Shown: positions 7,796-16,623, numbered from the stretch's first letter. The stretch is DNA of 37,496 bases from Nocardioides sp. (GCF_030655615.1 NZ_JAURVJ010000093.1:1-37496), one strand, 5' to 3'. Notes: generated by a model not told the origin, from the letters alone. A program made the numbers and translations.

Positions 7796-9025
7796 ATGAC
7801 CGCGTCCACGACGGACACCCCCACGACGACGGCCGCCGCGGCGGAGCTCGACCGCGCCGAGGCCCGTACCGCGCACAACTACCACCCGCTGCCGGTGGTG
7901 GTCGCGCACGCCGAGGGCGCCTGGATGACCGACGTCGACGGCCGTCGCCACCTCGACCTCCTCGCCGGCTACAGCGCCCTCAACTTCGGCCACTCCCACC
8001 CGGTCCTGCTCGAGGCGGCGCACGCCCAGCTCGACAGGCTGACGCTGACCAGCCGCGCGTTCGTGCACGACCAGTTCGCCGACTTCACCGCCAAGCTCGG
8101 CGACCTGTGCGGCAAGGACCTCGTGCTGCCGATGAACACCGGCGCCGAGGCCGTCGAGACCGCGATCAAGGTCATCCGCAAGTGGGGCTACCAGGTCAAG
8201 GGCATCGCGGCCGACCAGGCCGAGATCATCGTCGCCAGCGGCAACTTCCACGGCCGCACCACCACCATCGTCGGCTTCTCCGACGACCCCGACGCGCGGA
8301 ACGACTTCGGTCCGTTCTCGCCGGGCTTCGTCACCGTGCCCTACGGCGACCTCGCGGCCCTCGAGGCCGCCATCACCCCCCGTACCGCGGGCGTGCTGAT
8401 CGAGCCGATCCAGGGCGAGGGCGGCGTCGTCATCCCGCCGCCGGGCTACCTGCAGGGCGTCCGCGAGGTCACGACCCGCCACGACGTGCTGTTCGCCGCC
8501 GACGAGATCCAGGCCGGCCTGGGCCGCACCGGCCGCACCTTCGCGTGCGACCACGAGGACGTCGTCCCTGACCTCTACGTGCTCGGCAAGGCCCTCGGCG
8601 GCGGCATCGTCCCCGTCTCGGCCGTCGTCGCCGACCGCGACGTGCTCGGCATCCTCAAGCCGGGCCAGCACGGCTCGACCTTCGGCGGCAACGCCCTGGC
8701 CTGCGCCGTCGGCTCGGCCGTGGTGGACCTGCTGGCGACCGGCGACTTCCAGCGCCGCGCCGACGACCTCAGCGTCCTGCTGCGCGAGCGCCTCGACGGC
8801 CTCGTCGGCCGCGGCCTGGTCGGCGTCCGCGTGCGCGGGCTGTGGGCCGGCGTCGACGTCGACCCGGCGGTCGGCTCCGGCCGCCAGGTCTGCGAGGCGC
8901 TGCTCGCCCGCGGCGTCCTGGCCAAGGACACCCACGGCTCGACGATCCGGCTCGCGCCGCCGCTCGTCGTGTCCGAGGACGACCTCGCGTGGGGCCTCGA
9001 CCAGCTGGCCGCCGTCGTCGGCTGA
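7796..9025 (+). CDS. rocD: ornithine-oxo-acid aminotransferase (class III, PLP-dependent)
   Basis: This 409-residue class III aminotransferase would transfer the delta-amino group of ornithine to 2-oxoglutarate, giving glutamate semialdehyde in arginine/ornithine catabolism. Visible landmarks are the NTGAEAVETAIK phosphate-binding segment, FHGRTTT, IEPIQGEGGV, the DEIQAGLGRTG motif with the PLP-binding Asp, and K265 in VLGKALGGG as the Schiff-base lysine. STFGGN follows. Length and the N-terminal NYHPLPVV are typical of RocD. GAGGGAGG precedes the ATG. It is a single gene here, without an arginase or dimethylargininase neighbour. Other class III specificities cannot be fully excluded. Confidence 0.9.
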   Translation: MTASTTDTPTTTAAAAELDRAEARTAHNYHPLPVVVAHAEGAWMTDVDGRRHLDLLAGYSALNFGHSHPVLLEAAHAQLDRLTLTSRAFVHDQFADFTAKLGDLCGKDLVLPMNTGAEAVETAIKVIRKWGYQVKGIAADQAEIIVASGNFHGRTTTIVGFSDDPDARNDFGPFSPGFVTVPYGDLAALEAAITPRTAGVLIEPIQGEGGVVIPPPGYLQGVREVTTRHDVLFAADEIQAGLGRTGRTFACDHEDVVPDLYVLGKALGGGIVPVSAVVADRDVLGILKPGQHGSTFGGNALACAVGSAVVDLLATGDFQRRADDLSVLLRERLDGLVGRGLVGVRVRGLWAGVDVDPAVGSGRQVCEALLARGVLAKDTHGSTIRLAPPLVVSEDDLAWGLDQLAAVVG

Positions 9026-9033
9026 GGTCCGTC

Positions 9034-9051
9034 TCACAGGTGACTGACAGG
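9034..9051 (+). promoter_or_regulatory. PhoP-like direct repeat box
   Basis: TCACAGG-TGAC-TGACAGG has the same 7-4-7 spacing as the boxes at 2235 and 4124. It starts 62 bp before the GT39 start codon, and no other gene lies between. Confidence 0.6.
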
Positions 9052-9095
9052 TCGGGCTGACCCCCGACCCAGGAGCGGCGGCGATCGTCGGGTCC

Positions 9096-11009
9096 ATGAC
9101 GACGATCGCTCCCGACCGCCCGTTCGTGGCCGACGCCCCCGAGCCCACCCCGTCGGGCTCCGGCCGGGCGCCGCGCCGGCGGGTCCGGCCCGAGGCGGCG
9201 GCGTACGTCGTCCTCCTCGTCGGCACCGCTGTCCTCTACCTGTGGGGGCTGGGCGCGTCGGGCTGGGCCAACTCGTTCTACTCCGCGGCGGCGCAGGCCG
9301 GCTCGGAGTCGTGGAAGGCGATGTTCTTCGGCGCCTCCGACGCGGCCGGCTCGATCACCGTGGACAAGCCGCCGCTGGCGCTGTGGCCGATGGCGCTGTC
9401 GATCCGGATCTTCGGGCTCTCGTCGTGGGCGATGCTGGTCCCGCAGGCGCTGGTGGGCGTCGGGTCGGTCGCCGTGCTCGTCGCGTTGGTGCGCCGGGCG
9501 ACCGGCAGCACCTGGGCCGGCCTCCTCGCGGGTCTCGCGCTGGCGGTCACCCCCGTCGCCGCGTTGATGTTCCGCTTCAACAACCCCGACGCACTGCTGA
9601 CGCTGCTCATGCTCGGCGCCGCGTCCGCGACGTTCCGTTCCTTCGGTTCCGAGCGGGCGCTCCGCTGGCTGGTGCTGGCCGGCGGCCTGCTCGGGCTGGC
9701 GTTCCTGACCAAGACCCTGCAGGCGTTCCTCGTGCTGCCCGGCTTCGCGGTGACGTACGCCGTCCTCGCGGCCCTGCCGTGGCGCCGCCGGGTCGGCCAC
9801 CTGCTGGCCGCGTTCGGCGCGATGGTCGCCGGCGCCGGCTGGTGGGTCGCGATCGTCGAGCTGTGGCCGGCCTCCTCGCGGCCCTACATCGGCGGCAGCC
9901 AGACCAACGACTTCCTCGAGCTGACCTTTGGCTACAACGGCTTCGGCCGGATCACCGGCGACGAGGCCGGCTCGGTCGGCGGCGGGATGGGCTGGGGCTC
10001 CACCGGCCTCTTCCGGCTGCTCGGCACCGACAACGGCGGCCAGGTCGCCTGGCTGCTGCCGGCCGCCCTCGTGCTCGGCGTGGCCGCGATCTGGGCCGGA
10101 CGACGTCCGGTCAAGATCGCCGCGTCGCTCATGCTCGGGTGGCTGGTCGTCACGGCCGCGACCTTCAGCTTCATGGCCGGGATCTACCACGCCTACTACA
10201 CCGTCGCCCTCGCTCCCGCGATCGCCGCGTGCGTCGCCCTCGGCGCCTGGGCGCTGTGGCAGCGCCGCGACTCGCTGGTGGCCTCGGGGGTCCTCGGCTT
10301 CACCGTCGCCCTCACCGCGTCGTGGTCGTTCGTGCTGCTCGCCCGCACCTCCGACTACCACCCGTGGCTGCGCTGGACGATCGCCGTGCTCGGCCTCGCC
10401 GCCGCCCTGATGGTCGTCGGTGTCCGGCACCTGCCGCGGGTCGTCGGCGCGGTGGTGGCGCTGGTGGCTCTCGTCGCCGTGCTGGCCGGCCCGACGGCGT
10501 ACTCGCTCACGACCGCGGCGACGCCCCACACCGGCTCGATCCCCAGTGCCGGCCCGTCGCAGGCCGGTGGCTTCGGTGGCGGACCGGGTGGCGGACCGGG
10601 CGGCGGGGGCGGTGGCGGCACCGGCGTGGGCGGTCTTCTGTCCGGGTCGACCTCGACCTCGACCCTGACCGACCTGCTGCTCGACGACGCGGCGTCCTAC
10701 GACTGGGTGGCCGCGACGGTCGGAGCCAACTCGGCGGCGGGCTACCAGCTGGCCACCGAGCAGTCCGTCATGCCGATCGGCGGCTTCAACGGCAGTGACC
10801 CGAGCCCGACGCTGGCGCAGTTCCAGCAGTACGTCGCCGACGGCCGCATCCACTACTTCATCTCCGGCGGCGGCGGCCTCGGTGGCGGTGCCCTCGGCGG
10901 TGGCCGGGGCGGTCCCGGCGGCGGGGACTCCGAGATCTCGACGTGGGTGGCCGCGAACTACACAGCCCAGACCGTCGACGGCGTCACCCTCTACGACCTG
11001 ACGCAGTAA
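9096..11009 (+). CDS. GT39-type (ArnT/PMT-like) polytopic membrane glycosyltransferase
   Basis: This 637-residue protein has a cytoplasmic N-terminus of about 33 residues and then roughly a dozen hydrophobic helices. The first extracytoplasmic loop carries SITVDKPPLA with D90, the acidic residue expected in GT-C family loops. FRFNNPDALLTLLM is also typical of this PMT_2-like group, which moves a sugar from a polyprenyl-phosphate carrier to an envelope acceptor. The C-terminal soluble part contains two Gly-rich stretches (about residues 490-516 and 590-611) around a small domain. AGGAGCGG precedes the ATG by about 20 nt, too far to be an ordinary site. The box at 9034-9051 suggests control by the two-component system at 4163-6323. 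Acceptor unknown. Confidence 0.87.
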   Translation: MTTIAPDRPFVADAPEPTPSGSGRAPRRRVRPEAAAYVVLLVGTAVLYLWGLGASGWANSFYSAAAQAGSESWKAMFFGASDAAGSITVDKPPLALWPMALSIRIFGLSSWAMLVPQALVGVGSVAVLVALVRRATGSTWAGLLAGLALAVTPVAALMFRFNNPDALLTLLMLGAASATFRSFGSERALRWLVLAGGLLGLAFLTKTLQAFLVLPGFAVTYAVLAALPWRRRVGHLLAAFGAMVAGAGWWVAIVELWPASSRPYIGGSQTNDFLELTFGYNGFGRITGDEAGSVGGGMGWGSTGLFRLLGTDNGGQVAWLLPAALVLGVAAIWAGRRPVKIAASLMLGWLVVTAATFSFMAGIYHAYYTVALAPAIAACVALGAWALWQRRDSLVASGVLGFTVALTASWSFVLLARTSDYHPWLRWTIAVLGLAAALMVVGVRHLPRVVGAVVALVALVAVLAGPTAYSLTTAATPHTGSIPSAGPSQAGGFGGGPGGGPGGGGGGGTGVGGLLSGSTSTSTLTDLLLDDAASYDWVAATVGANSAAGYQLATEQSVMPIGGFNGSDPSPTLAQFQQYVADGRIHYFISGGGGLGGGALGGGRGGPGGGDSEISTWVAANYTAQTVDGVTLYDLTQ

Positions 11010-11031
11010 TCCGGTCGCGTCGCGGGCCCCG

Positions 11032-11904
11032 ATGACCGAGGCTTCCTGGGTGCAGGAGATCACGGCGTCAGGGCTCGAGGCGCTCGGACTGATGTCGGCG
11101 CTGCTGCAACGGCTGCGGCTCGCCGACCCGCTCGCGGGCGTCTGGGAGGCCGCCGACGTGCAGTGGTGGTGGCGCAAGCCGCGGGCCACCGACACGGTCG
11201 ACCACGTGTTCTGGGTCGACGACGAGGGGCCGGTCGCCGCGGTCTACCTGACCGAGTGGGCCGGGTCGTGGCAGTGCGAGCCGGTCGTCGTCCCGGGGAC
11301 GTCGGGTCCAGGGCTCGAGGCCGTGTGGGCCCGCGCTCTGCGGCAGGCGGCGGCGTACGCCGGGGGTCGGGTCGAGGTGCCAGTCTGGGGCCACGACGTG
11401 GCCCTGCTGTCGTTGGCCGAGGCAGCCGGGTTCGTGCCCGGGGAGGCCTCGAGCACCTCGTGGCTGGACGCCGCCGACCGTCCGCCGCTCGTCGCCCCCG
11501 CCGACGGGTTCGTGGTGGTCGACCGATCGCAGCGCGCGGACTCGCCGCACCCCATGCGGTCCCGCAACGGCGACGCGGTGGCCGAGCGGCTGGCCCAGGG
11601 ATCGCTCTACGACCCTTCGCTCGACCTGGCGGTCGAGACCGCCGACGGCCAGACGGCCGGCTACGCACTGTTCTGGTTCGACCCGGTGACGCGGGTGGGG
11701 CTCGTCGAACCGGTACGGGTCGAGGACGAGTTCCAGCGACGTGGCCTCGCAGGGGCGATGCTCACCGCTGGCATCGACCGCCTCGTCTCCCGCGGCGCCG
11801 AGCGGGTCAAGATCGGCTACGGCACCGACGCCGCACGCGCCGTCTACGAGGGGGTCGGGTTCCGCACGACGTCGACCGACACCTGGTACGTCGCGCCCGC
11901 CTGA
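11032..11904 (+). CDS. GNAT-family N-acetyltransferase
   Basis: This 290-residue protein has a C-terminal GNAT domain recognisable by VEDEFQRRGLAGAML (the acetyl-CoA pyrophosphate loop, around residue 235) and AARAVYEGVGFR at the end. The N-terminal half (about 1-160) is probably a degenerate second acetyltransferase-like domain, since it ends in AEAAGFVPGE, which resembles a GNAT end strand. The substrate is unknown. No good ribosome-binding site precedes the ATG, which lies 22 bp after the GT39 stop, so coupling to that gene is possible. Confidence 0.8.
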   Translation: MTEASWVQEITASGLEALGLMSALLQRLRLADPLAGVWEAADVQWWWRKPRATDTVDHVFWVDDEGPVAAVYLTEWAGSWQCEPVVVPGTSGPGLEAVWARALRQAAAYAGGRVEVPVWGHDVALLSLAEAAGFVPGEASSTSWLDAADRPPLVAPADGFVVVDRSQRADSPHPMRSRNGDAVAERLAQGSLYDPSLDLAVETADGQTAGYALFWFDPVTRVGLVEPVRVEDEFQRRGLAGAMLTAGIDRLVSRGAERVKIGYGTDAARAVYEGVGFRTTSTDTWYVAPA

Positions 11905-11999
11905 GGTCGTCCCACGGCCTACACGGCCGGAGTCCCGCGGCTGGTGGTCGGGGAGGTTGTGCTGACCATCGTCACGAGACCCTCGCGGCCGTCAGCATC

Positions 12000-12065
12000 C
12001 TGTGGAATTGACCACGAGTCGTCCACAGTCCTGGGTCTCAGTGGGGTTGTCCACAACCCCTGTGG
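12000..12065. promoter_or_regulatory. cluster of DnaA-box-like sites and dyads upstream of the HNH gene
   Basis: TCGTCCACA (12019-12027) and TTGTCCACA (12047-12055) match the actinobacterial DnaA box pattern. A third, TGTGGAATT at 12001-12009, is a weaker site in the other orientation. CCACA-ACCCC-TGTGG (12051-12065) forms a dyad. Whether DnaA or another protein binds here is unknown. Confidence 0.4.
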
Positions 12066-12117
12066 TTGAGCCGGATTCTCGCCCAGGACTGTCGGTGGCC
12101 GGTGCTCGAATCGGTGC

Positions 12118-13368
12118 ATGACCCAGCACACCGACACCCCTCGATCGGGACACCCGATCGAGACGGTTCTGTGCTCCGTCCTCGACGAACTGAAGGGGCT
12201 GGTTGGGGTGCCGGTGTGGTCGATGGACGCTGCGACCACCGACCGGGTCGTGGTCCTGGCGGCCAAGGTCGCCGCCGGTGTCGCCGAGGTCGAGGCCCGG
12301 GCGGTCGGGCACGCCGGGACCCTGGAGCGTCCCGGTGCGGCTGGGTGTCGGAGCCTGAAGACCTGGCTCCAAGTCACCACCAACGTCACCGGCCGCAGCG
12401 CCGACCGCAAGGCCAAGCTCGCCGCTGCTCTGGGCGCGTGGGAGCCGACGCGTGCGGCGACCGCGCGGGGCGAGGTCCATGCTGAGCAGGCTCAAGCGAT
12501 CGCGGACACGCTCGGACATCTCGATGACGACCTCAGCACCCACGACAAGCAACATGCGGAGGCGTTCCTGCTCGCCGAGGCGGCCGACCAGGACGCCGAC
12601 GCCCTGGCCCACCTGGGCCACGAGATCTACCAACGTCTCGACCCCGAGAGTGCCGACGCCCGCGAAGCCCGGGCCCTGGAGGCCCAGGAAGCCCGAGCAC
12701 GTCGCAAGACCCGTTTCTCCATGGGCAACGACGGTGACGGCATGACCCACGGACGGTTCTCCATACCGAGCCTGTACGGCGACATGCTCCGCAAAGCCCT
12801 CACGGCCCTGGCTGCACCGAAGCACGTGCGGGCTGAGCACGGCCCTAGGTCCTACGACTGGCAGACCCCGACCCCGGAGAGGATGGGACAGGCGTTTTGC
12901 GACTACATCGCCCGCTTCCCCGCCAAGCTGTTGCCGAAGCTCGGTGGATTGAACGCGACCGTCATCGCGATCGGTGACGCCGCCCTCCTCGAGGGCCAGG
13001 TCAAGTCAGCCAGGCTCGACACCGGCACCCCGATCAGCCACACCGAGTGGCTCCGGCTGGCGTGTGAGGCCGGGATCGTGCCGATGTGGATGGACGCCGA
13101 CGGCACGTGCCTCTCCGTCGGTCGCCTGTACCGGCTCCACACCACCAAGCAACGCCTGGTCCTCATCGTCGAACGCCGGCACTGCGAGCACCCCGGCTGC
13201 CACATCCCCGGCTGGCTCTGCCACGTCCACCACCGCACCCCCTGGTCCCAAGGAGGCACCACCGACACCAAGACCGCCATGCTCCTGTGCCCGTTCCACC
13301 ACCACCGCGCCCACGCCACCGGCGAGACCCACCCGCAACAGGAGCAGACCGGCATCCCTGCTGCCTGA
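12118..13368 (+). CDS. DUF222 / HNH endonuclease of the 13E12 repeat family
   Basis: This 416-residue protein has an N-terminal DUF222 region (about 10-330), mostly helical. A C-terminal HNH nuclease domain follows (about 345-405): CEHPGC and LLCPFHH provide the zinc knuckle cysteines, and HVHHRTPWSQGGTTD holds the catalytic His pair. Genes of this family are multi-copy in many actinobacteria and have been linked to mobility, but their role is unproven. No transposase or terminal repeats accompany it. It sits at the left edge of the repeat-punctuated island: the first hairpin repeat begins 37 bp after its stop. Confidence 0.92.
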   Translation: MTQHTDTPRSGHPIETVLCSVLDELKGLVGVPVWSMDAATTDRVVVLAAKVAAGVAEVEARAVGHAGTLERPGAAGCRSLKTWLQVTTNVTGRSADRKAKLAAALGAWEPTRAATARGEVHAEQAQAIADTLGHLDDDLSTHDKQHAEAFLLAEAADQDADALAHLGHEIYQRLDPESADAREARALEAQEARARRKTRFSMGNDGDGMTHGRFSIPSLYGDMLRKALTALAAPKHVRAEHGPRSYDWQTPTPERMGQAFCDYIARFPAKLLPKLGGLNATVIAIGDAALLEGQVKSARLDTGTPISHTEWLRLACEAGIVPMWMDADGTCLSVGRLYRLHTTKQRLVLIVERRHCEHPGCHIPGWLCHVHHRTPWSQGGTTDTKTAMLLCPFHHHRAHATGETHPQQEQTGIPAA

Positions 13369-13405
13369 ACTCGGGTGGTCGCCGGGCAGGAGTTCGCCTC
13401 ACCTC

Positions 13406-13425
13406 GATGTCGGGCGGAGCCCCCC
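13406..13425 (+). repeat. hairpin repeat locus R1 (single copy)
   Basis: GATGTCGGGCGGAGCCCCCC is the leftmost copy of the island repeat. It ends 7 bp beyond the stop codon of the convergent DUF1877 gene. Confidence 0.7.
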
Positions 13426-13432
13426 GGAACGG

Positions 13433-13984
13433 CTAGGTGATCGACAGCAGGACCGCGGCCTCCGCTGCGGCCGCCCGCAGGTAGAACGAGCGCAGCTCGT
13501 CGTAGTGAGGGCCGAGGTACTCCTCGTACACATCGGGCTCGTCCCAGATCTGCGGGTAGAGCTCCGCGGCTCCCATGGCGTCGAGGTCGACGCGACGGCC
13601 CAGCGTCTCGCGGTCCATCGGCTCCAAGGCTGCGGCGACGTCGGCGACCTGTGCGGCGGTGAGGACGCGCGCCGGCCCGTAACCGACGTCCCCGCCCACT
13701 GGTTCACCGCCCAGGACGGCCAGCGACTCAGCGCCGACCGGGTGTGCGGCTCTCGCTCGACCCCGGCCGAAGCGCCACCGCCGCGCCTCGGTCGCCCGAC
13801 CCTGGACCAGGTCCTCAGTGCCCGTGAGCAGGAAGTGGATACCGTGCCACGCCTTGTCGATGTCGATCGAGCGCCCATCGTCACCGGGCTGCTCCTCGAT
13901 GAGCGCGCCCAGCGCGTCCTGAGACTCGTGCACGGCGGCGAGCTCGTCCGCGCGGAGCATGGTGGCAACGAGGATCATTCCCAT
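13433..13984 (-). CDS. DUF1877 family protein
   Basis: This 183-residue protein begins MGMILVATMLRADELAAV, close to the usual DUF1877 opening (a Met-Gly-Met start is characteristic). It contains the conserved DIDKAWHGIHFLLTG block at about 40-55 and DVYEEYLGPHYDELRSFY near the C-terminus. The family, related to E. coli YfbM, has no assigned biochemical function; DUF1877 genes often occur among polymorphic-toxin or accessory loci. The ATG at 13984 is preferred to the one 6 bp downstream because it gives the conserved start. Confidence 0.85.
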   Translation of the reverse strand: MGMILVATMLRADELAAVHESQDALGALIEEQPGDDGRSIDIDKAWHGIHFLLTGTEDLVQGRATEARRWRFGRGRARAAHPVGAESLAVLGGEPVGGDVGYGPARVLTAAQVADVAAALEPMDRETLGRRVDLDAMGAAELYPQIWDEPDVYEEYLGPHYDELRSFYLRAAAAEAAVLLSIT

Positions 13985-14299
13985 GGGCCGGTCCTTCCCG
14001 GTACGGCTCCGACCAACCGCCGCCACGCACCTGATCCACATGGCGCGCCTGCACCCGCGCCCGCACGCTGACCGCGGCAGGGTCGGGCGGAGCCCGTACA
14101 CGCGTGCTGCGAGGGCGGGGCAAGCCGACGTACCTGGCGTCCGTGGCATGTCACACCACTCCCTGGTCCTTCGCCCCCACCCCTCACCCGTCGTCCACGT
14201 GCCGGCGGGCCGTCGCCTGGCCGGGGCGTCGCGGAACGTCGGGACGTGTCGCCAGCGGGATGCAAGGAGGCGACAAGCGGCGGCTCTGATGCTGGGGCC
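13985..14299. other. 315-bp intergenic region
   Basis: No convincing gene lies here. It carries the promoter side of the DUF1877 gene, repeat locus R2 at 14074-14096, and the upstream region of the CARDB gene. That region has AAGGAGG at about 14262-14268, too far from the chosen ATG at 14300 to act as its ribosome-binding site, and GATGCT 6 nt before the ATG. Confidence 0.6.
14074..14096 (+). repeat. hairpin repeat locus R2 (single copy)
   Basis: It contains GGTCGGGCGGAGCCCG preceded by GCGGCAG. The CGGGC-GGA-GCCCG stem-loop is intact. It lies between two divergent genes. Confidence 0.75.
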
Positions 14300-14914
14300 A
14301 TGTCCTCGTCGCGCCGACTGCTCGGCTTCCTCACTCTCGTGGCCTGCCTCGGCGGGCTGCTCACCGTCGCACCGACCGGCGCGGCGGCCCGGCCTGCACG
14401 CCCGGACCTACTGGTCGCCTCCAGCACCTTTGCGCCTGGGACGGTCAGGGCGGGCTCCGCCACCAGTGTCGGCTACGTGGTCCGCAACGCCGGGCGCGCC
14501 CGCGCCGGCAGGTCAGCCGTGCAGGTCGATCTGGTGGTTGGTTCGCGAGCGGTCCGGCTCGCGACCTCGACCCTCTCGGCCCTCGCGCCGCGAGCGACCC
14601 GACGCGGCGCTGTGTCGGCTCGCGTGCCCCCGGCGACCGCGACCGGGACCTACCCCGTGCGGGTGTGCGCCGACGTACGCCGTCAGGTCAAGGAGTCCTC
14701 CGAAGGCAACAACTGCCGGATCGTGGGATCCCTTCGGGTCACGGGCACGTCGAGCACGCCCCCGGTGACGCCGGTCCCGGAGCTTCCGACGATGGACCCG
14801 GGCACCACCCAGATCGACTCCTTCGCCGCGACGACGGCGTGGCCGGCCGACGAGAGCGCTGCCGTCACGGCCATCCGGGCGCGGTGCGGGTCGTGCATCC
14901 CGCGCGGGCCTTGA
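14300..14914 (+). CDS. secreted CARDB-type domain protein (possibly the 5' part of a frameshifted gene)
   Basis: This 204-residue protein has a signal peptide (LLGFLTLVACLGGLLTVAPTGAAA, about residues 7-30) followed by a CARDB-like Ig domain. The domain starts RPDLLVASSTFAPGTVRAG and has VRVCADVRRQVKESSEGNNC, the typical CADxxxxVxESxExNNC close. After about residue 165 a linker leads to a short odd tail (RCGSCIPRGP). The frame that opens at about 14884, shifted by one base, continues with plausible helical sequence, so the two may once have been one protein of about 770 residues. See the 14884-16614 entry. Confidence 0.75.
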   Translation: MSSSRRLLGFLTLVACLGGLLTVAPTGAAARPARPDLLVASSTFAPGTVRAGSATSVGYVVRNAGRARAGRSAVQVDLVVGSRAVRLATSTLSALAPRATRRGAVSARVPPATATGTYPVRVCADVRRQVKESSEGNNCRIVGSLRVTGTSSTPPVTPVPELPTMDPGTTQIDSFAATTAWPADESAAVTAIRARCGSCIPRGP

Positions 14915-16614
14915 CTCTGTCGGCCGCGCTGGCCTCGTTGCACGCCCGGCTGCAGTCCGACGCGGCCGACGGCGTACGCCGACTGCGTGCCTCACCGGCC
15001 TACGGCGACGTCGGCAAGCTCCAGGAGCTCGCCGTGGCCGGAACGACGCAGGCCGTGCCCGGGCTGGCCCTGGCCGCGCTGCTCCGCGCCGCCGAGCTCG
15101 AGCCGACCATCGCGACGCACCTCATCGACGCGGCCGCGATCGCGACGTCGGTCGGCATGCCCAACGAGGCGATCGCGCTCCTGGACGCCGCGGCGCAACG
15201 CACCTACCGCAAGCCGGCGTTGGGGATCCCGGTCCAGACGATCGCCGCCGTCGTACGCGGTCAGGCGCTGGTGATGACGGGCCGCCTCGCCGAGGCCCGG
15301 CCGTGGTTCGTCGCGGCCCGGCACGCGGCACCCGTGCTGACCGAGGCCGACGCGGGCCTGGCGACCGTGGAGGCCTGCAGCGGCCGCACCGCCGTGGCCG
15401 GTCGGTTCGTCGAGTCCTCGCGGGTCCGCACCCACACCGAGACGCCGCAGGGCCAGGACCCGGTCGAGATCGACCCGACCACGCACGTCGACCTGACCAA
15501 GGGGCGCCCGACGCCGCTGCGCAACCTGCCGATCGGGCAGACCCCGACCACCCTGGTCGGACTGCGCCAGACCTACCTCGACGTCCTCAACGACACCACC
15601 GGTGAGGTCGGCCGCCACCAGGCACGGGTCGACGCGGCCACGGCGCGGCTGGAGGCCGCCGACGCCAACAGCTCCGTCGCCGAGCGGCTGCGGCGCTCCT
15701 CGCTCGTCCACCTCGGTCAGAGCACGACCAACGGACGCGCCGAGGCCATCGAGGCGGAGATCGAGCAGGTCAAGGACCGGCTCCGGACCATCAGTGAGGA
15801 GTTCTGGGACGAGGCCAACGACTTCCACGGGCCGGGGGTCTTCCCGACGATCCGCGAGGACGCCGTCGCGGCGTGTGCAGGGTCCCAGGACCGCGACTGC
15901 GCCGAGGACTTCATCGTCGGGCAGTGCCGTCCCGCGCTGGTCGACGCGCACGGCCGCTGGAGGTCCGCCATGGGTCGCCTGGACACGCTCTCGGCCGAGC
16001 ATCTCGACATCGTGTCCCGGCTGCGCAGCTCGATCGCAGCCAACCTCGACGAGCCGTCGGCGCACGAGCTCGTGCTGCTCGGCATCGCCGCCCTCGAGCG
16101 CCAGCACTACGACCAGCTCGCACACGAGGCCCTGCTCTGGGCGTCCGCGGCCGCCACCTTCGCCGACCTGTGCGTCGAGCCTGCACCGGGGACGCCGGAG
16201 CCGACCGAGGACGCACCGGACGTCGAGTCCCAGGACCCGTGCACACCCGGCGTCGCGGCCATCGCGTTCAAGACCAAGCTCGGCCCGGCCGAGATCAAGA
16301 TCAACTGCGAGAAGATCCAGCAGGAGCTCTCGGCCGAGGTCCTCCCGTTCCTGTCCGCGTTCGGCGAGGTCTCCTACGACTTCCGAGCCGGCGCGATCAC
16401 CGTCGTCGTGGGCGCCAAGACCAAGGTCGGCGGCGGCCCGCTCGAGGGCAGCTTCAAGTCGGGCGCCTACGTCAAGGTCGGCCAGGACGGCGTCCAGGAC
16501 GTCGGTTGGCAGGTCGGGCCCGAGGTCACCTCGACCGCGGGCAAGATCGAGCTGACGACGTACAAGGACGAGATGGACATCTCTTTCGTGTCGGGTCTGT
16601 CGACCGGGTTCTGA
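14884..16614 (+). CDS. helical-repeat (TPR-like) protein, probably continuous with the upstream CARDB gene
   Basis: This frame gives 576 residues from the GTG at 14884 (GTG 14893 and TTG 14911 are alternatives). The first third is Ala/Leu-rich paired helices (ALLRAAELEPTIATHLIDAAAIATSVGMPNEAIALLDAAA, ARPWFVAARHAA) in the manner of TPR repeats. The middle is charged and coiled-coil-like (ATARLEAADANSSVAERLRR and EAIEAEIEQVKDRLRTISEEF) with Cys residues. The end is beta-rich (ITVVVGAKTKVGGGPLEGSF). It has no signal peptide of its own and no ribosome-binding site, which argues for a one-base frameshift around 14875-14885 that cut it off from the exported CARDB part. Function unknown. Confidence 0.7.
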   Translation: MRVVHPARALTLSAALASLHARLQSDAADGVRRLRASPAYGDVGKLQELAVAGTTQAVPGLALAALLRAAELEPTIATHLIDAAAIATSVGMPNEAIALLDAAAQRTYRKPALGIPVQTIAAVVRGQALVMTGRLAEARPWFVAARHAAPVLTEADAGLATVEACSGRTAVAGRFVESSRVRTHTETPQGQDPVEIDPTTHVDLTKGRPTPLRNLPIGQTPTTLVGLRQTYLDVLNDTTGEVGRHQARVDAATARLEAADANSSVAERLRRSSLVHLGQSTTNGRAEAIEAEIEQVKDRLRTISEEFWDEANDFHGPGVFPTIREDAVAACAGSQDRDCAEDFIVGQCRPALVDAHGRWRSAMGRLDTLSAEHLDIVSRLRSSIAANLDEPSAHELVLLGIAALERQHYDQLAHEALLWASAAATFADLCVEPAPGTPEPTEDAPDVESQDPCTPGVAAIAFKTKLGPAEIKINCEKIQQELSAEVLPFLSAFGEVSYDFRAGAITVVVGAKTKVGGGPLEGSFKSGAYVKVGQDGVQDVGWQVGPEVTSTAGKIELTTYKDEMDISFVSGLSTGF

Positions 16615-16623
16615 GCTCCCCAC

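Noticed and set aside
8769..11195. Very long open frame on the minus strand (over 800 codons)
   Set aside because: It is antisense to the aminotransferase, GT39 and GNAT genes and its Arg/Asp/Gly-rich composition is that of a GC-rich shadow frame.
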